A DNA stretch of 64,000 nucleotides from assembly GCA_030407085.1 (NCBI GenBank), contig CM059587.1:101427001-101491000 (forward strand), given 5' to 3'. The notes under the pieces are model-generated. The model searched no databases and had not been told where the DNA came from. It saw only the letters and a list, made by a program, of their open reading frames with translations. This stretch comes from Trichopria drosophilae (taxonomy: Eukaryota > Arthropoda > Insecta > Hymenoptera > Diapriidae). Both the position numbers and the translations under genes were made by a program. Positions 45,864 through 57,876 of this stretch are shown piece after piece. The number at the start of each line of letters is the position of its first letter. Positions within the stretch are counted from its first letter, which is position 1.

Positions 45864-48800
45864 TATAAGTTAGACATACAAAGTCTAGTTCGCATAAAAC
45901 TACAAAGTATTTTAATTTTTTCGAAATTGTTTATTTATGTTTGATTTCATACATATTCATAACTTAATTTTTTCACTTTCTATAATAAAATATAAATTGT
46001 AGGATGATCTTTTCGACTAAAATCTATAGCAATATATTTTTTTTAATATTCGAAAAATGTAAATATTAATTGAAATGTCTTTTTCTTTTAAATTAATATA
46101 ATAATTTCGACAAAAGTTGTATTATATTGGATATAAAATGATACAAATTCGAAAAAGAATTGAACCGTTTGTATCAATATTTTCACAATAAATAAAATGG
46201 CCTGTATGTTTTGTTTCATCGTAAAAGTATCCTATAATTTTTTTGTGAGAAATAAAAGATTTTATTGACAGGTAAAAGGCATTTGCCAGGTAGCTCTACG
46301 ACTGGGATGAGCTAGAAAACTTATTCATCGACGGATTTCTATCCGTAAACTACATATTGGCATATATACTACAGATAAAGTCACTGTCATTCCGGAAATG
46401 TAGAATAATGCTGCTTTATATTGAATATTTCAAGAATTATTCTAATCGTTGTATTGGGTATCGACTTAAAAAAAACGAACAACAGACTCCATAAAAATCC
46501 TAATTTTGAAATATGTTTCTTACTTATTTGTTAGTTACTAGAATATTAAAACTTATTAAAAATAGATTTATAAAATTGTAATAATTTATACAACACTTTA
46601 TACAACACATTTAGAATTTATTATATAAAAGAATGATTTCTTTTCAGTTCATTTCTAAAAAAAAATTATTAAAAATATTCATTATTATGACTATTTACAA
46701 TTTTTTTTTAATTTATTTGGAAAATAATTATAAAAATATTCTAATTTTCTCACCTACCACAAACAAATAAAAAAAATGAATTTCTTGATGACTAAAAATG
46801 GCAATAAGATATCCTTGGATGTCTAAACACGATTACGACAACGTAATTAACGTAGCAAATATTTCAGATACTCACAAGTTAATCACAATTTTAATGGTAT
46901 TCCTTTTTAAACATTCCCTAACAACTTTAGAACGCAACATCCGCGATAAATATGTATTTTATACAAAATAAATCAATTCGTACTTGAGGTAACGGTCAAA
47001 GTCAAAATAAACATTGATATATTAGTTACTTTCATAGTTGATTTAACCTTTTCTAATTTAATATGATACGTCTTAAAAAAGATACATTTTAGTAACCATT
47101 TACTTTTGCCGTTTTAAACCTCGTAAATTAACTAGGTAAGATTAGTGTGTAGTTTTAAACGTGGAGAAAGAAGTGAATAAATCTTGCAATAAAGCATTGT
47201 TGATATTTTATTTATTTCGGCAAGTGCAATTTTCTTTTTTATGTTTGTTACAAGTTGTTATTCGACATAAATAATACATAGTGAAAAGTCATTACTTAGC
47301 GCATTATTCATTATCTGTTTATGTCTCGGCGACGGAAATTTGAAACTGCTATTTCTGCAGCATCTTAAGAACATCGTCCTCTTAAAAACCATTTTATAAA
47401 CATCTTGACGGCTTATTATTATTACTGACGAGTATTATTATTTTTTATTTTTGTAACATAGTGAGATCATTCTTATTTATTTTCTTCGTCAAATTACTTC
47501 GGCATTCCTGTCACCTTACTAAATTACATCATCTTATGAATTTAATCGCATCCTGACGTCAATTAGATTCTTCAAATAAACATTTTCTATTCTAGCGATT
47601 AAACCTTCGCCTAAATACACTTTATTAACGTTTCCTGATTTATAAGCAAAAATGATATTTTGGAGTAACAATTAATAACTCTAATCGCACAAAGTTTTAC
47701 ACATGTGAAACTGTAGAATTACAGCGATTTATATGCGTACTTCGTAAGTGTACTTAGCCCAGCTGCTAATTAATTACCCACGTAAGCCATCTATAGTTTA
47801 TTACAGCTTCAATAAACTGCATGGAATATATTTTCGTAACACATTTGTCGCTTGCTGTTAAATAAACATTTGCAAAAGACAATATAAAATTTAAATTAAA
47901 AATGTACTCCTTTATTACATACCAAAGAAACATTTTGCAATTTTATTTTCACTTTTGCAGGTATATCACATTTTAATGATATATTTCTTTCGGTTCGATG
48001 CAGTTTCAAACAAGATTAGATTTCCACATACGTAAACAGATATTCAGTTAATTCCTTTGTTGTGTTTTTATGCGAGATTTCTTTTTGGTTGTCTTCGCGC
48101 ATTGCACCTTTCGCATGTATAACTGTTCCTGTTTTCTAATTAATTCGTTAGTGAATTAAAATCAAATACAATGTAAAAATTACATGATTGCATGTTGCTG
48201 ATGTAAATTATGTATTGACGTCTAGCTTTTTTAATTTGAGTTTAAAATTATGTTTTACGCTGCGCCTGAAATACCTGAAATAGTCTTAAGTAAATCGTTT
48301 CCACATAAAGTATATTTTGCATAATAAAGAGAACGTCTGAATAATATTCAGTACATGGGATAAAATATTTTTTTAGACGTTTGTTGGAGGTATTTTAAAA
48401 TTTGTCTAATCATCCTATATTATCATTCGGACATTTTTATGTTAAATTATAGGCCTTATAAAATCTTATACCTTCATTACAAATTTTAGAGAATTAGCAA
48501 TACTTTTACGCAGTATTGTTTTTATTTGTTATTTTTTCCACATAATTCAGAAAACAATTGTTGAAGACATTCAGGCGTTCTCAGGTAAATATTTTTTTTA
48601 ATTTGCTTATCTTCGTGAAAATTCGTTTTTAATGTTTTATTTTAACACCTCGGACCAGCTTACCGGAAGTTTAAAATCCTAGAAAATTTTTATAATTTAT
48701 ATAAAAAATTATGATATTGAAAAAAAATGAAATGAAAAGATATAATTGATTTAACTCAGCCGAAAAAGAAGGCCCCTGAATAACACGTAGAATGTAATTC

Positions 48801-51438
48801 AGATGAATACTATTAGCATAATTTAACTGACCGTACTTTGCCCATATTTACTATAGATAAACAACTTGAAAACAGCTCGCAGGGAAGTTTCCTAATTGAC
48901 GACGTCACTTTCGTAATTTTTATTGTTAATGTATTGAAATAAGTGCACATTTGAATTCCGTTTGAATGTATAACGTAAATCATACTAAAACTTGAGTGAT
49001 AATGAGAGAAGATTAAGTGATGAAATATTAAACATTTAATTTGGAAATAACTGAAACTTACATGTTAAAGCTCACGAATTGGAAACGGTGTTTTTATTAA
49101 AATAAAATATAAATTCAAATAAATTGGAAATTATTTGAAAAATTGTTCTGTATAACGTACTGATCGAATATGTTTCATCAGCAGCAAACTTTTAACATAA
49201 TTTCTAATTTATTTCAAGTTCTATTTTATTATAGCGCTATTGCTAAAACAAATGTCAGATGTCAATATTAATATAAAGGATGATAAAAAGAAATTAAGAT
49301 TGCTTTTCATTTGACAGCCAAGTATTAGGATAGTTGGAAACATTTTTGGCCACCTTACAATGACTGTTTAGTTCATTTCAACATTATTATAGGTTGTACT
49401 AAAATTCAAGTACTAACACGAGAATTGAAGGGTATTTTCAAAAACAATTTTGAACCATATTATCCTAATTAAACGAATTAATCAATCGTAAGATAATCCA
49501 AATAAAGAAAATTACAAATTCGAAAAAACCTATTAATTATGCACATATATATAAATGTGATATTTATATTAATAATTCTTAATTAAAATTCACAGTAATA
49601 GACACAAATGAATAACAGTGCTCTAATGAAGATGCGAATATCGCAATCACTTCTCTAAGATATACTGACCAATAATAAATTTAACGCAGATTAGTACACA
49701 TTCTACAAAATTTTAATTAGTTAAAAAGTAATAATTAAAAATCACTCATTTTTTACTAACAATTTTCATTTTTACACAAGGTTACAAACGACTAAACGTT
49801 AGTAAGTTTAAATTTCTTTCATGAATATAAAAATAATAATCTTTTAAGAAATTCAATTAATGTACACATTTTCTAACAAATTAATCGCTTTCTACAATTT
49901 TTTAATTAAAATTCACTAGAAATTCTGATAAATTAGAAAAAATTTAAATTAATCCACTTTTTTCAGTTTCTTCTTCTTAATAATTCATAATATTAGTAGA
50001 GAAGATAAAAAGCTAACATTTTATAAATAAATAATCCTACTTTCAAAATGTAGCTTCAAATTCTGTATACATTGAATATGTTCAACTAATCAAGTGGTAC
50101 CAGTAGTATTATTTCTGAACTTTATCAATGTGACATTTGCGAAGAGTTAAAACAAAAATTCTACACATTAATAATATTTATCTTAACTTTTATACTTAAT
50201 TTATGATAATAAATTTACTCTATAATTAATTAATTATAACCCAACTTACAATTAATTAATTAGCCACAATGACGCTGCTATATTTCATCACCGTGCACTA
50301 ATAATTATATTACGTCTGCAAAGTTTTACCTTGCTTTTACCCCATTCGTTCAGAGTTATTGAAGGGTATGGCGCATATAAAATCAGATGTAATCATCATA
50401 ATAGCAGAGGTGGATTTTATGCAAAATTAAATATTCGTATTTAAAGGAATTGCTTTGAGTGAAATATGTTTTAGATTAAGAACATCTAAGCCAACACTTA
50501 AGCTTTCCCTGAAAACAAATATCTTGTTGTTAGTAGATTTGACTGCTTTTAATTACTCTTCGAAGCCCTAAAATTTCCGTAAAATACATGAAAAATTTAT
50601 CTGCGTTTGAACAAAATAATATGTGAAATATATAAAAAAAACGTACGATGTATGTAATTGCTAGTTATCGATGCCATGACTATGTTAAATTATACAATTA
50701 ATATTTGAGTATATTATTAATATTTATCTACATAAAAATCTAGTCCATAAATGTTAGCCAATAGTGATTAAATATACCAGATAAATAAGACAAGTAATAT
50801 CTATATTTTCAGTTTGATATATAATAAACAACTTTCTGATAAAAATTAAAGTGCAGGCGACAGGTGGAGTAGTTGAGAATATAATAAATCAATTTCAGAT
50901 CAGAAAATGTTGATGACAAAATCTATACGCACTACCACTACTTAAAATGATATATTTAATATTTATGTGCATAATGTAAAAATAAAATGTATCAAAGTTT
51001 GTATCACACTTTGATACCTCATTCTCTTGAAATGAAACATTATCTTACTTTTATAGTGTAGCGTTGTCCAATTTTATAACTATAAAATTAGAAATGGAGT
51101 TTCTATTAAAAACAATTTTATCCTCTGGGTCTACATATGAAGTGAACTTATACATGTAGCATAAGGAAATATTAATATTTTCAGTATTTTAATCTATTTT
51201 CATATCTTTTTATCTAATTTAATCTATTTGATATTTGGTATGTACATATATCGAAATGCAATTACAAATTCTTCGTTGTACCAACATTATCATTCAGCGT
51301 AAAAATAAAAATGATTTAAAAATATCCTAAGGAGACTTGTGTAAAAGAAGTCACTATTTAAAATATTGACAAGATATATTAGAAATTACAAATGTGAAAA
51401 TCCAGTTGTATTCTTTTTTTTTAAATTTCTACTATATC
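45864..51438. other. 5.5-kb AT-rich desert
   Basis: The most AT-rich and structurally plain part of the window. It has no ORF above 60 codons until its very end (a motif-less 71-codon ORF from 51366), no CpG island, no tRNA and no clear inverted-repeat element. It contains the short repeat copy at 48762-48832 and many ATTA/TAAT words. Possibly intron or intergenic spacer. Confidence 0.5.
48762..48832 (+). repeat. Short dispersed repeat, copy 2
   Basis: Partner of 43617-43690. The two share GAAAAAGA, GGC, CCTGAATA, ACACGT, TTCAGA and ACTATTAGCA in the same order, with substitutions. No coding potential. Confidence 0.5.
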
Positions 51439-51562
51439 ATCCCTGGTACAAATTTGTCCATTTTTTTTGTTACACTGTCCATTTTCCCTATATCTTTAAA
51501 ATGGTAAATAAGAATGTTATACGAGAATTGTACAAAAAATGTTTTCATTTCTACCAGGGATA
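51439..51562. mobile_element. 124-bp deletion derivative of the 39.2-kb element
   Basis: Starts ATCCCTGGTACAAATTTG and ends ATTTCTACCAGGGAT. The left half is the complement of 40227-40280 (TTGTTACACTGTCCATTT). The right half is the complement of 39250-39310 (AATTGTACAAAAAATGTTTT). So only the two outer ends of the 1.03-kb element remain, joined together. This is the usual origin of a MITE. Confidence 0.75.
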
Positions 51563-51807
51563 TTTGATTTTTGTAAATTAAAATGTGTTTTCGACATCGA
51601 TTTCTGGTTTATTTGCGATCTTTTGCAGGAGATGCGTACTTGCATTTACGAACCGATTTTTTCAAAGATTACTCTAATGTTAATGTTTTTAAATTCATAA
51701 CCAAAGCAACCGTTTGCACTAAAGCATTACGTGATAACCAATGTGTAATATCTCTGGGATTATTTTTTTGTACGTCAGCAATTATTAAGCTCGAAATAGT
51801 TATTTGT
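51563..51807. other. AT-rich spacer
   Basis: An 86-codon plus-strand ORF (51583-51843) covers this part and has no recognised motif. Confidence 0.3.
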
Positions 51808-53045
51808 AACACTCCGGATGCGAAGCTCGATTTCGCGGCCTAGGCTGAAACTTTCGGTCACGAATTGAGAGCTTCCATGTAAAAATAGAAAGTTCCATGA
51901 AAAATTTAAAATTCGTGTGTGTAGAAAATTTAGGTATGCATTTAGTTTCCCACTGACAAAAATGACCAAATTTTATGGGTTTTTAAATAAACCTCAAAAA
52001 TGTTATTTTACTTTCATTCCAAATTTCAATATTTTTTCACTTCAACTCAGGGTATTGAATTCATTTTTGAGAATTTGGGAACGGAAAAAATACCAAATTG
52101 AACGCAAGAGTTTTCCGCGTCTAACGCAACAAGAAAACATGAACAACCTTAAAAAGGAAGATTTTGAATTTTTCCCGCGAATTTTTGAAAAACGTATTTT
52201 GAAAGGTGAAAGGAAAATTAAAGTGCAGACGACATCCTCCATAAATGAAAAACTATAATTTGAATGAACATGAAATTTGTCAGAAAACTGAAACAAACCA
52301 TAATAAACAACTTTCTCCCTGTAACTGTTTCGTGGCTTAAAATTTTCCCGTTAAACAAAGCGCTGGAATGCCACAAAACACGTTTTTCCGAAATTCGCGG
52401 TGAAAAATAATTTTTTTGTTTTTTAAGATTTTTCGTGTTTTCTTTTTGTGTTAGACGCGGAAACTCTTGCGTTTAATTTGGTATTTTTTCCATTCCCAAA
52501 TTCGCAAAAAATCAATTCACTGCCTGAGTTGAAGTGAAAAAATATTGAAATTTTGTATCAAATTAAAATAACATTTTTGATGTTTATTTAAAAAACTATA
52601 AAATTTGGACATTTTTGTAAAAGATATCGAATCTACCCTAAGAATACTAATTTTTACTTTTTCTATTCGAGCACTTTAGAAAATTTGTCATTTGCACAAT
52701 ACTTTTCTGGCCGAATCCGCGGGTAACCCCTTTGTGCATGGAAGCAGTCAATTGTCGATCCCCAAGACCGTCGTTTTAAAAAATATCGTATGTGTCACGT
52801 GTAAAATTCCAATTTCATGGCTACAGCGTGAAAAAAAAAACAATTTTTATGTTGAAGACACATTTTATGAAGAGGATTTATTTTGATTTTAAAGTGTATA
52901 TTCATAAATCTAAAGAAGGTATGGTAGAGATCGATCAAAATTAGAGCAGTTATGAGTGGTTTTTCACATGAACCTGCCTAAACAGTACTTTTCGGTCCTA
53001 GGCCGTAAAGTGCAATTTTATTACCGAGCTTCGCCGGTCCTCGGA
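51808..53045. mobile_element. Composite inverted-repeat element, outer ends
   Basis: The left edge AACACTCCGG, GCGAAGCTCG, CGGCCTAGG (51808-51844) returns in complement at 52997-53045 (CCTAGGCCG, CGAGCTTCG, TCCTCGGA). This gives an outer inverted repeat around 1.2 kb. Inside lies a second, longer inverted repeat at 51956-52618. GTAAAGTGC words follow the right edge. No transposase is seen, and the left edge also occurs alone at 16751. The exact ends are not fixed. Confidence 0.45.
51956..52618. mobile_element. Foldback element with ~185-bp arms
   Basis: Left arm 51956-52139 and right arm 52434-52618 are inverted copies. Both carry ACAAAAATG, CCAAATTTTAT, TTTAAATAAAC, CAAAAATGTTATTTTA, TTTCAATATTTTTTCACTTC, AATACCAAATT and CGCGTCTAAC blocks. 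The 300-bp centre has no ORF. The 113-codon ORF at 51917-52258 is a translation of the left arm and is not a gene. Confidence 0.7.
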
Positions 53046-53479
53046 CGCACAATCTCCCAACGAGGTCGTACAATTTTACTACCTAGGAGCGAACACTAGC
53101 TTTTGATACACTGTCCGCAAAGTAGGCACTTTACCGACTGTTTTTAGTCCGTAAAGTGCGGAGATCAGTCCGTAAAATCACACTTTACTTTACGTACATG
53201 TGTATCAAAAAGAGGTTTTTGGCTATAAAACGAGATTTTTGGGGGTGTATCGAAAAATTATACCATATCATTTTCCACAATTTGACTAGATGCAGTACTT
53301 GTCCCTAGTCGCTATAAAAGAACATGCAAATTTTTTCTTTTGTAACACCGTGCAATGTGACGACGACCAGAAAAAATCATGGGAAATATGTGATCATGAA
53401 AAATGCATTGTTTTAATTTTCGATATTTTCCTTTAAATTGTGGAATCTACATGGTTCGAATTTCTGTTACAAAGTTATG
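53046..53479. repeat. GTAAAGTGC word cluster and AT-rich DNA
   Basis: GTAAAGTGC or its complement GCACTTTAC occurs at 53004, 53129, 53152 and in related form at 53178-53195. Two GTCCGTAAA units are 22 bp apart (53148 and 53170). The rest is AT-rich without genes. Confidence 0.4.
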
Positions 53480-54520
53480 CGTCGACGCGTACCGAACGCA
53501 CTCCCTCTCCCATTACCAGATTTTGATGAGCCGCGGTGGCAAATACGTAACTAAATGATGACTAAGGCGTTGTAGTCGGCTAAATGAACTTTCGCGCAAG
53601 TTAGCGTATATGCAGTTATGCGTGGTATAAGTCCGAGTTAAGCGCATTAAAGTCGCATTTAGTATTAGCAAGGCGGCGTGCGCGCCCTCGTGCACCGAGG
53701 GGTTGGTAACGGGAGCCGCGTGTGCGTCGGCCCCGTACAGACCAAATATGTACGTGGATAGGTGTTCATAAAGCCGCTCGCTATTAACCGAAACAGTGCT
53801 TACTGCCAACAGGCAGCAGCAGGCTCTGGTGCATTGTGGTGCCTCATCTCTCTTTCTCTCCCGGGCAGCCCCTTGTATATGCGGCACCATGCCTCGCTCC
53901 TTTAAGCTCCCGTCCACAATGCTGTGAATCTCAATTTCGGGAGCAGCTCCATTATATCGAGATACTGCCTCAAAGGCGAGACGTCGAACGAGAATTATTG
54001 TGGGCTTTGCCGTATTACTGTTATATTCCCGGCAGCGAATCGATGTCCTCCTCCTCGTGTACCCTCCAGAACTGCACACCCCCTTAGGCAGCAGCGCCCC
54101 CTTGCGCTGGTTATATACTCGGCGTTCTTCGCTCGTGACGCGCAACAATGGACTGTTTGTAACCCGCGGAAATACACATCCCGACTGTCAATCGTTCCGG
54201 TTCTCGGCTGCGAGAGACGTCTTCCTCGTAAATTTAGGAACTTTGATGCCGAGCACCGTGACTAGCACTCGAAGGCACTTGCTCGAGTGCACTGCAGAAC
54301 ACTGAAGATGAAGGGAACGTGAAACTCTTAAGAGATCTCTCAATACGATGTGCATTATCAATGCTCGATTCAAGGTACGTTTCGTCCTACCAGCGATATG
54401 AATACTCTGCGCCTCAACGGAAATACCTCGGAATATGCAAATTCTAACGGCGGAGTCTACGACACGTCAGGCTGACGCTATAGGCGTTACGTCGTCGATT
54501 TGACAATACCTAACGCTTGT
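53480..54520. promoter_or_regulatory. Largest CpG-rich island, candidate regulatory or exon-bearing DNA
   Basis: About 1 kb of CpG-rich DNA containing ORFs of 211 codons (minus, 53513-54148) and 113 and 101 codons (plus). The 211-codon reading has no motif I recognise, and ORFs overlap on both strands, so length alone is weak evidence. A GTTATATA word (54109) and GAGA/CTCTCTTTCTCTC tract (53848-53861) are present. It could be a promoter region, an unrecognised exon, or a conserved non-coding block. Confidence 0.35.
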
Positions 54521-54790
54521 CAACGATAAAATGCGTTGTCAAATCATGAAAATATAGAGGTTCAAATAACATAACGACATCTTGCGGTAGAAACATGTAG
54601 CTTATTGGGTTACAACAAAATTCGATATCGTACGGGAAATCGAACAAAACCGGTATATTTTCGTACACAGTTATGATTTGACTCATACGAATGTTGAAAA
54701 AATCGAATATATACGATAAGTATTTCTTCAGACGCTAGATTGCACTCAAAATCAATAATCCCTACAACATAACACTTGAACTGTAAACTG
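54521..54790. other. Transition with inverted ATTTGACAA words
   Basis: An ATTTGACAA word (54498-54506) is matched by TTGTCAAAT (54536-54544). GACGCTAGATTGCACTCAAA at 54732-54751 resembles GATGCTAGATGGCGCTCAAA of the tandem array, so a decayed extra unit may precede it. Confidence 0.35.
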
Positions 54791-55636
54791 CACGACTTCG
54801 TTTATGGATCGAAGCGCCATCTAGTAATCTCCTAGGAAACTCATGAACAACCTAAAACAAGATTATTAATTTCTGGTGAAAAGTCTGTATATAATATAAT
54901 TAGTTCTTATGATGCTAAATGGCGCTCAAAACCGACATGCGATTTATTCTCTTCAGTATATTTATTCGTAATAGATCCAGATACCAATTATCACTGATTC
55001 TAGAACCTATCGCCCAGGGTGTCGGTGTTTGAACAAAATGGTGCACGACTTCGTTTATGGATCGAAGAGCCATCTAGTAATCCCCTAGGAAACTCATGTA
55101 CAACTTAAAACAATAAGATTATTAATTTCTGGTGAGAAGTCTGTATATGATATAATTAGTTCTTATGATGCTAGATGGCGCTCAAAACCGACATGCGATT
55201 TATTCTCTTCAGTATATTTATTCGTTATAGATCCAGATACCAATTATGGCTGATTCTAGAACCTATTGCCCAGGGATTCGGTGTTTGAACAAAATGGTGC
55301 ACGACTTCGTTTATGGATGGAAGCGCCATCTAGTAATCCCCTAGGAAACTCATGAACAACCTAAAACAAGATTATTCATTTCTGGTAAAAAGTCTGTATA
55401 TAATATAGTAATTGTTAAGGATCAATAGATCCGTTTAGTAGCAATAAATAAATAAATAAATAATATAATTGGTTCTTAGGATGCTAGATGGCGCTGAAAA
55501 CCCACATGCGATTTAATCTTTCAAGTATATATCCAGATACTAATTATCGCTGATTCTAGAACCTACCGCCTAGGGATTTGAACAAATTACTGCACGACTT
55601 CGTTTATGGATCGAAGCGCCATCTAGTAGTCGCCCA
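54791..55636 (+). repeat. Tandem array of ~253-bp units, three full and one partial
   Basis: Units start with CACGACTTCGTTTATGGATC at 54791, 55044, 55300 and 55593. The spacings are 253, 256 and 293 bp, the last including a 52-bp insertion. The fourth unit stops after about 40 bp. Each full unit holds AGCGCCATCTAG and, about 110 bp on, the complement CTAGATGGCGCT (first unit: CTAAATGGCGCT), so it has an internal inverted repeat. The units are very similar, so the array is fairly young or homogenised. No coding function. Confidence 0.9.
55408..55459 (+). mobile_element. 52-bp LINE 3'-tail insertion in tandem unit 3
   Basis: The insertion carries a GGATCAATAGATCC hairpin, then GTTTAGTAGC and an AATAAATAAATAA tail. 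It is flanked by ATAATATA at 55400-55407 and 55460-55467. Units 1 and 2 have a single ATAATATA at the same place, so they show the empty site. The repeated-tetranucleotide tail is typical of CR1/RTE-like LINEs, which end in short repeats rather than poly(A). The family is not determined. Confidence 0.8.
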
Positions 55637-56420
55637 AGGTACACACAGTTTCGTTCTGATATGTGATTGGAAATTCTGAAATGGACGATGGCATCACATA
55701 CTCGACAAATGTTTTTGACGATATTACGTCACTGTGAGGGATTTATTACCATGTGCCCAAGTGATAGCATTCACGATGACGTATGTAACCCGTGATAGGT
55801 GAAATGTGCATAATGTGACGTCAGACCAGGGGAAAAAAGATCATCGCCGACCGAAATCAAGCAACATGTCGTAATGCACGTCGGGATATAATTCAATCGT
55901 GATCCCGTAATGGACGCGGCATCCCGTAAATGCCCCGTTGAACGCAGGGAAAATGGATAGGCGGACAGGGGAAAAGCGAAACCGCGGCGCCTGAAATCGC
56001 GCCTAATCTCGATTAAGTAGATCGGATCTCACCCGGGATTTCGCAGCCTCGAGAGCCAACTGTAACGTATTAAGAGTATGCCCGTAAAGAGCCCGGGACT
56101 GAGGTGGGGGCAATAAGGGATTCCTAGAAACCGAAACGCATACCGTGAATTCCGCGGCATTCCGGGATACATAACGCGAATTTAGCCGGAATTTCCGGAT
56201 CTATTAAATAATTCCGTTTTCGTAATCTCCCAACCACAGACTGAAAAAGGATACCCAGAGATTTCTCACGGTTGACCGTTCAATCTTGATTTGAATTAAG
56301 ATTTCAATTATTCTTCTCGCATGCGCCTACGGTCGTTCGGTATATTACCTGCGTTTGTCCCATTCGTTAAGCTGCTTTACGTTTATCACTGGACATTTCA
56401 CTTTATCTGATGCGGCCAAT
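55637..56420. promoter_or_regulatory. CpG-rich island with CRE-like sites
   Basis: The first part holds three CRE/ATF-like words within about 100 bp: ATTACGTCAC (55723), GATGACGTATG (55775) and TGTGACGTCAG (55814). The second part (55830-56340) is strongly CpG-rich, with CCGGAA/TTCCGG words. No ORF above 60 codons crosses the CpG-rich part, which argues against a coding exon and for regulatory DNA. Confidence 0.35.
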
Positions 56421-57534
56421 GATTATCCTGCATATCAAGGTAATTTTTAGTTTTGTGGTTTAGCATTTTGAAAGATATTTTTATATTTCAGCATCCGCTA
56501 CTCCTTGTTATACGAGAAATTAGTCACTAAAATATGCCTGGATAGAATGAAACAAAATCTTGTTCGGACCCAAAAAGGAATTTTTCGAAAATTTCGTTTG
56601 TTATATATTAAACAACATGACAAAAATACTTTATACTACTTTATTTTCAAGTATTTTTAGCTCCTGCTTACGAATATGATGAGAAAGTTTGGCGTGCAGA
56701 TAAATTGAAGACGCCATTTTGAAAAAAAAAAGTTTTTTGCATTTGTCTAGAAAAAAACGTGTGTGACAAAAAAATGTTTCCAACCTTAAATGTGGGGGCC
56801 AAAAATTCTCTGTGAAAAAGTTTCTCTGATATTTATTCGTAATATCAACGGAAATACCGTAAAATAAGGATGAATATGATGTCTTAAACCGTAAACAATA
56901 TTGCTGGCTGAAACAGAAAAACCGATTATTCTCATGTTCAAATTCTTGGCCAGACTCTATTTATCAATATAAAAGCAAAAGGAATTGAATCGTCTTTTAT
57001 GCCAGTTCTTTTTAAAATGGTGGCTTCAATTTATGTGAATATCAAATTTTATCATTATATTCATAATCCGGAGTCTAAAATACATTAAAGTAACCTACGA
57101 TGACAGTTTTGTCCCTTGTTGCTTTTATAAAGTTTACCCAAGTATTTTCCATCATTAATTACCAAAAGAAAATACATTTTTCCACTAGCGGGAGGTATGG
57201 AGCTGTGAGCGTCGCGACGGAACCTAGCGGTAACAAGTCTTACTAAAAAACAAGTAGATTTACATTACACATACATTCTTCTTAATATAACTTGTGCAAA
57301 TTACGTTCTCTGAATAGGGAGTGTTAAAAAATCTTGTTTCTATTTTGGGCAGTGTTGCTCTTATATTACACATTTAGTGTTAAAAACATAAAAAAAAATG
57401 TAATGTATAATTTATTAAATTATCTGTAAATATGAATATATTATCGTGACTCAGGACATGAAATGTTAAATAAACTTATTTTTGAAACAATTTCAATACG
57501 TATCAGGTTTCAACAGAATCCAAGGATTTCAAAA
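56421..57534. other. AT-rich gene-free DNA
   Basis: No gene or clear element. A short GC-richer piece at 57185-57235 (GCGGGAGGTATGGAGCTGTG and following bases) has no further structure. Confidence 0.4.
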
Positions 57535-57625
57535 AAATCTGTTCGCCATATTGGATCCGCCATTTTGAATTTTAAAAAATGGACTTCATATCAATCAGCG
57601 ATCCCGAAAACCCAAGTGTACCAAA
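57535..57625 (-). repeat. Copy of the AAATGGCGGATCCAATATGG dispersed repeat
   Basis: On the plus strand CGCCATATTGGATCCGCCAT and TTTGAATTTT are followed by ATCAGCGATCCCGAAAACCC. This is the reverse complement of the unit at 59121-59215, in the same order. Confidence 0.6.
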
Positions 57626-57876
57626 TCTCACAAATTTTGGTAGCTTAAAAAATTGTTAACATTTTTTACCCACATTTTAGATTTTTCTCCTCACAGCCAA
57701 GGGGTTAAATAATAACTTCTGACTTTTCTCAAGTAATGTTGAAAAGTAGATAAAGTATAAATATAGTTATTCTTAAATTTACACTTTTTTGTTTTCTTGT
57801 TACAGTATCCGATTTTTTCGATGTGATAATTGTTAAAATATCTGGAACGATCTAGCGAAGCTACTTTCACGACAAC

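Noticed and set aside
51917..52258. 113-codon ORF
   Set aside because: It is the translation of the left arm of a foldback element, and the opposite arm gives an equivalent antisense reading.
53513..54148. 211-codon minus-strand ORF
   Set aside because: Second longest ORF in the window, but it lies wholly in a CpG-rich island where stops are rare, overlaps 101-113-codon ORFs on the other strand, and shows no domain motif or signal peptide. Described under the island instead.
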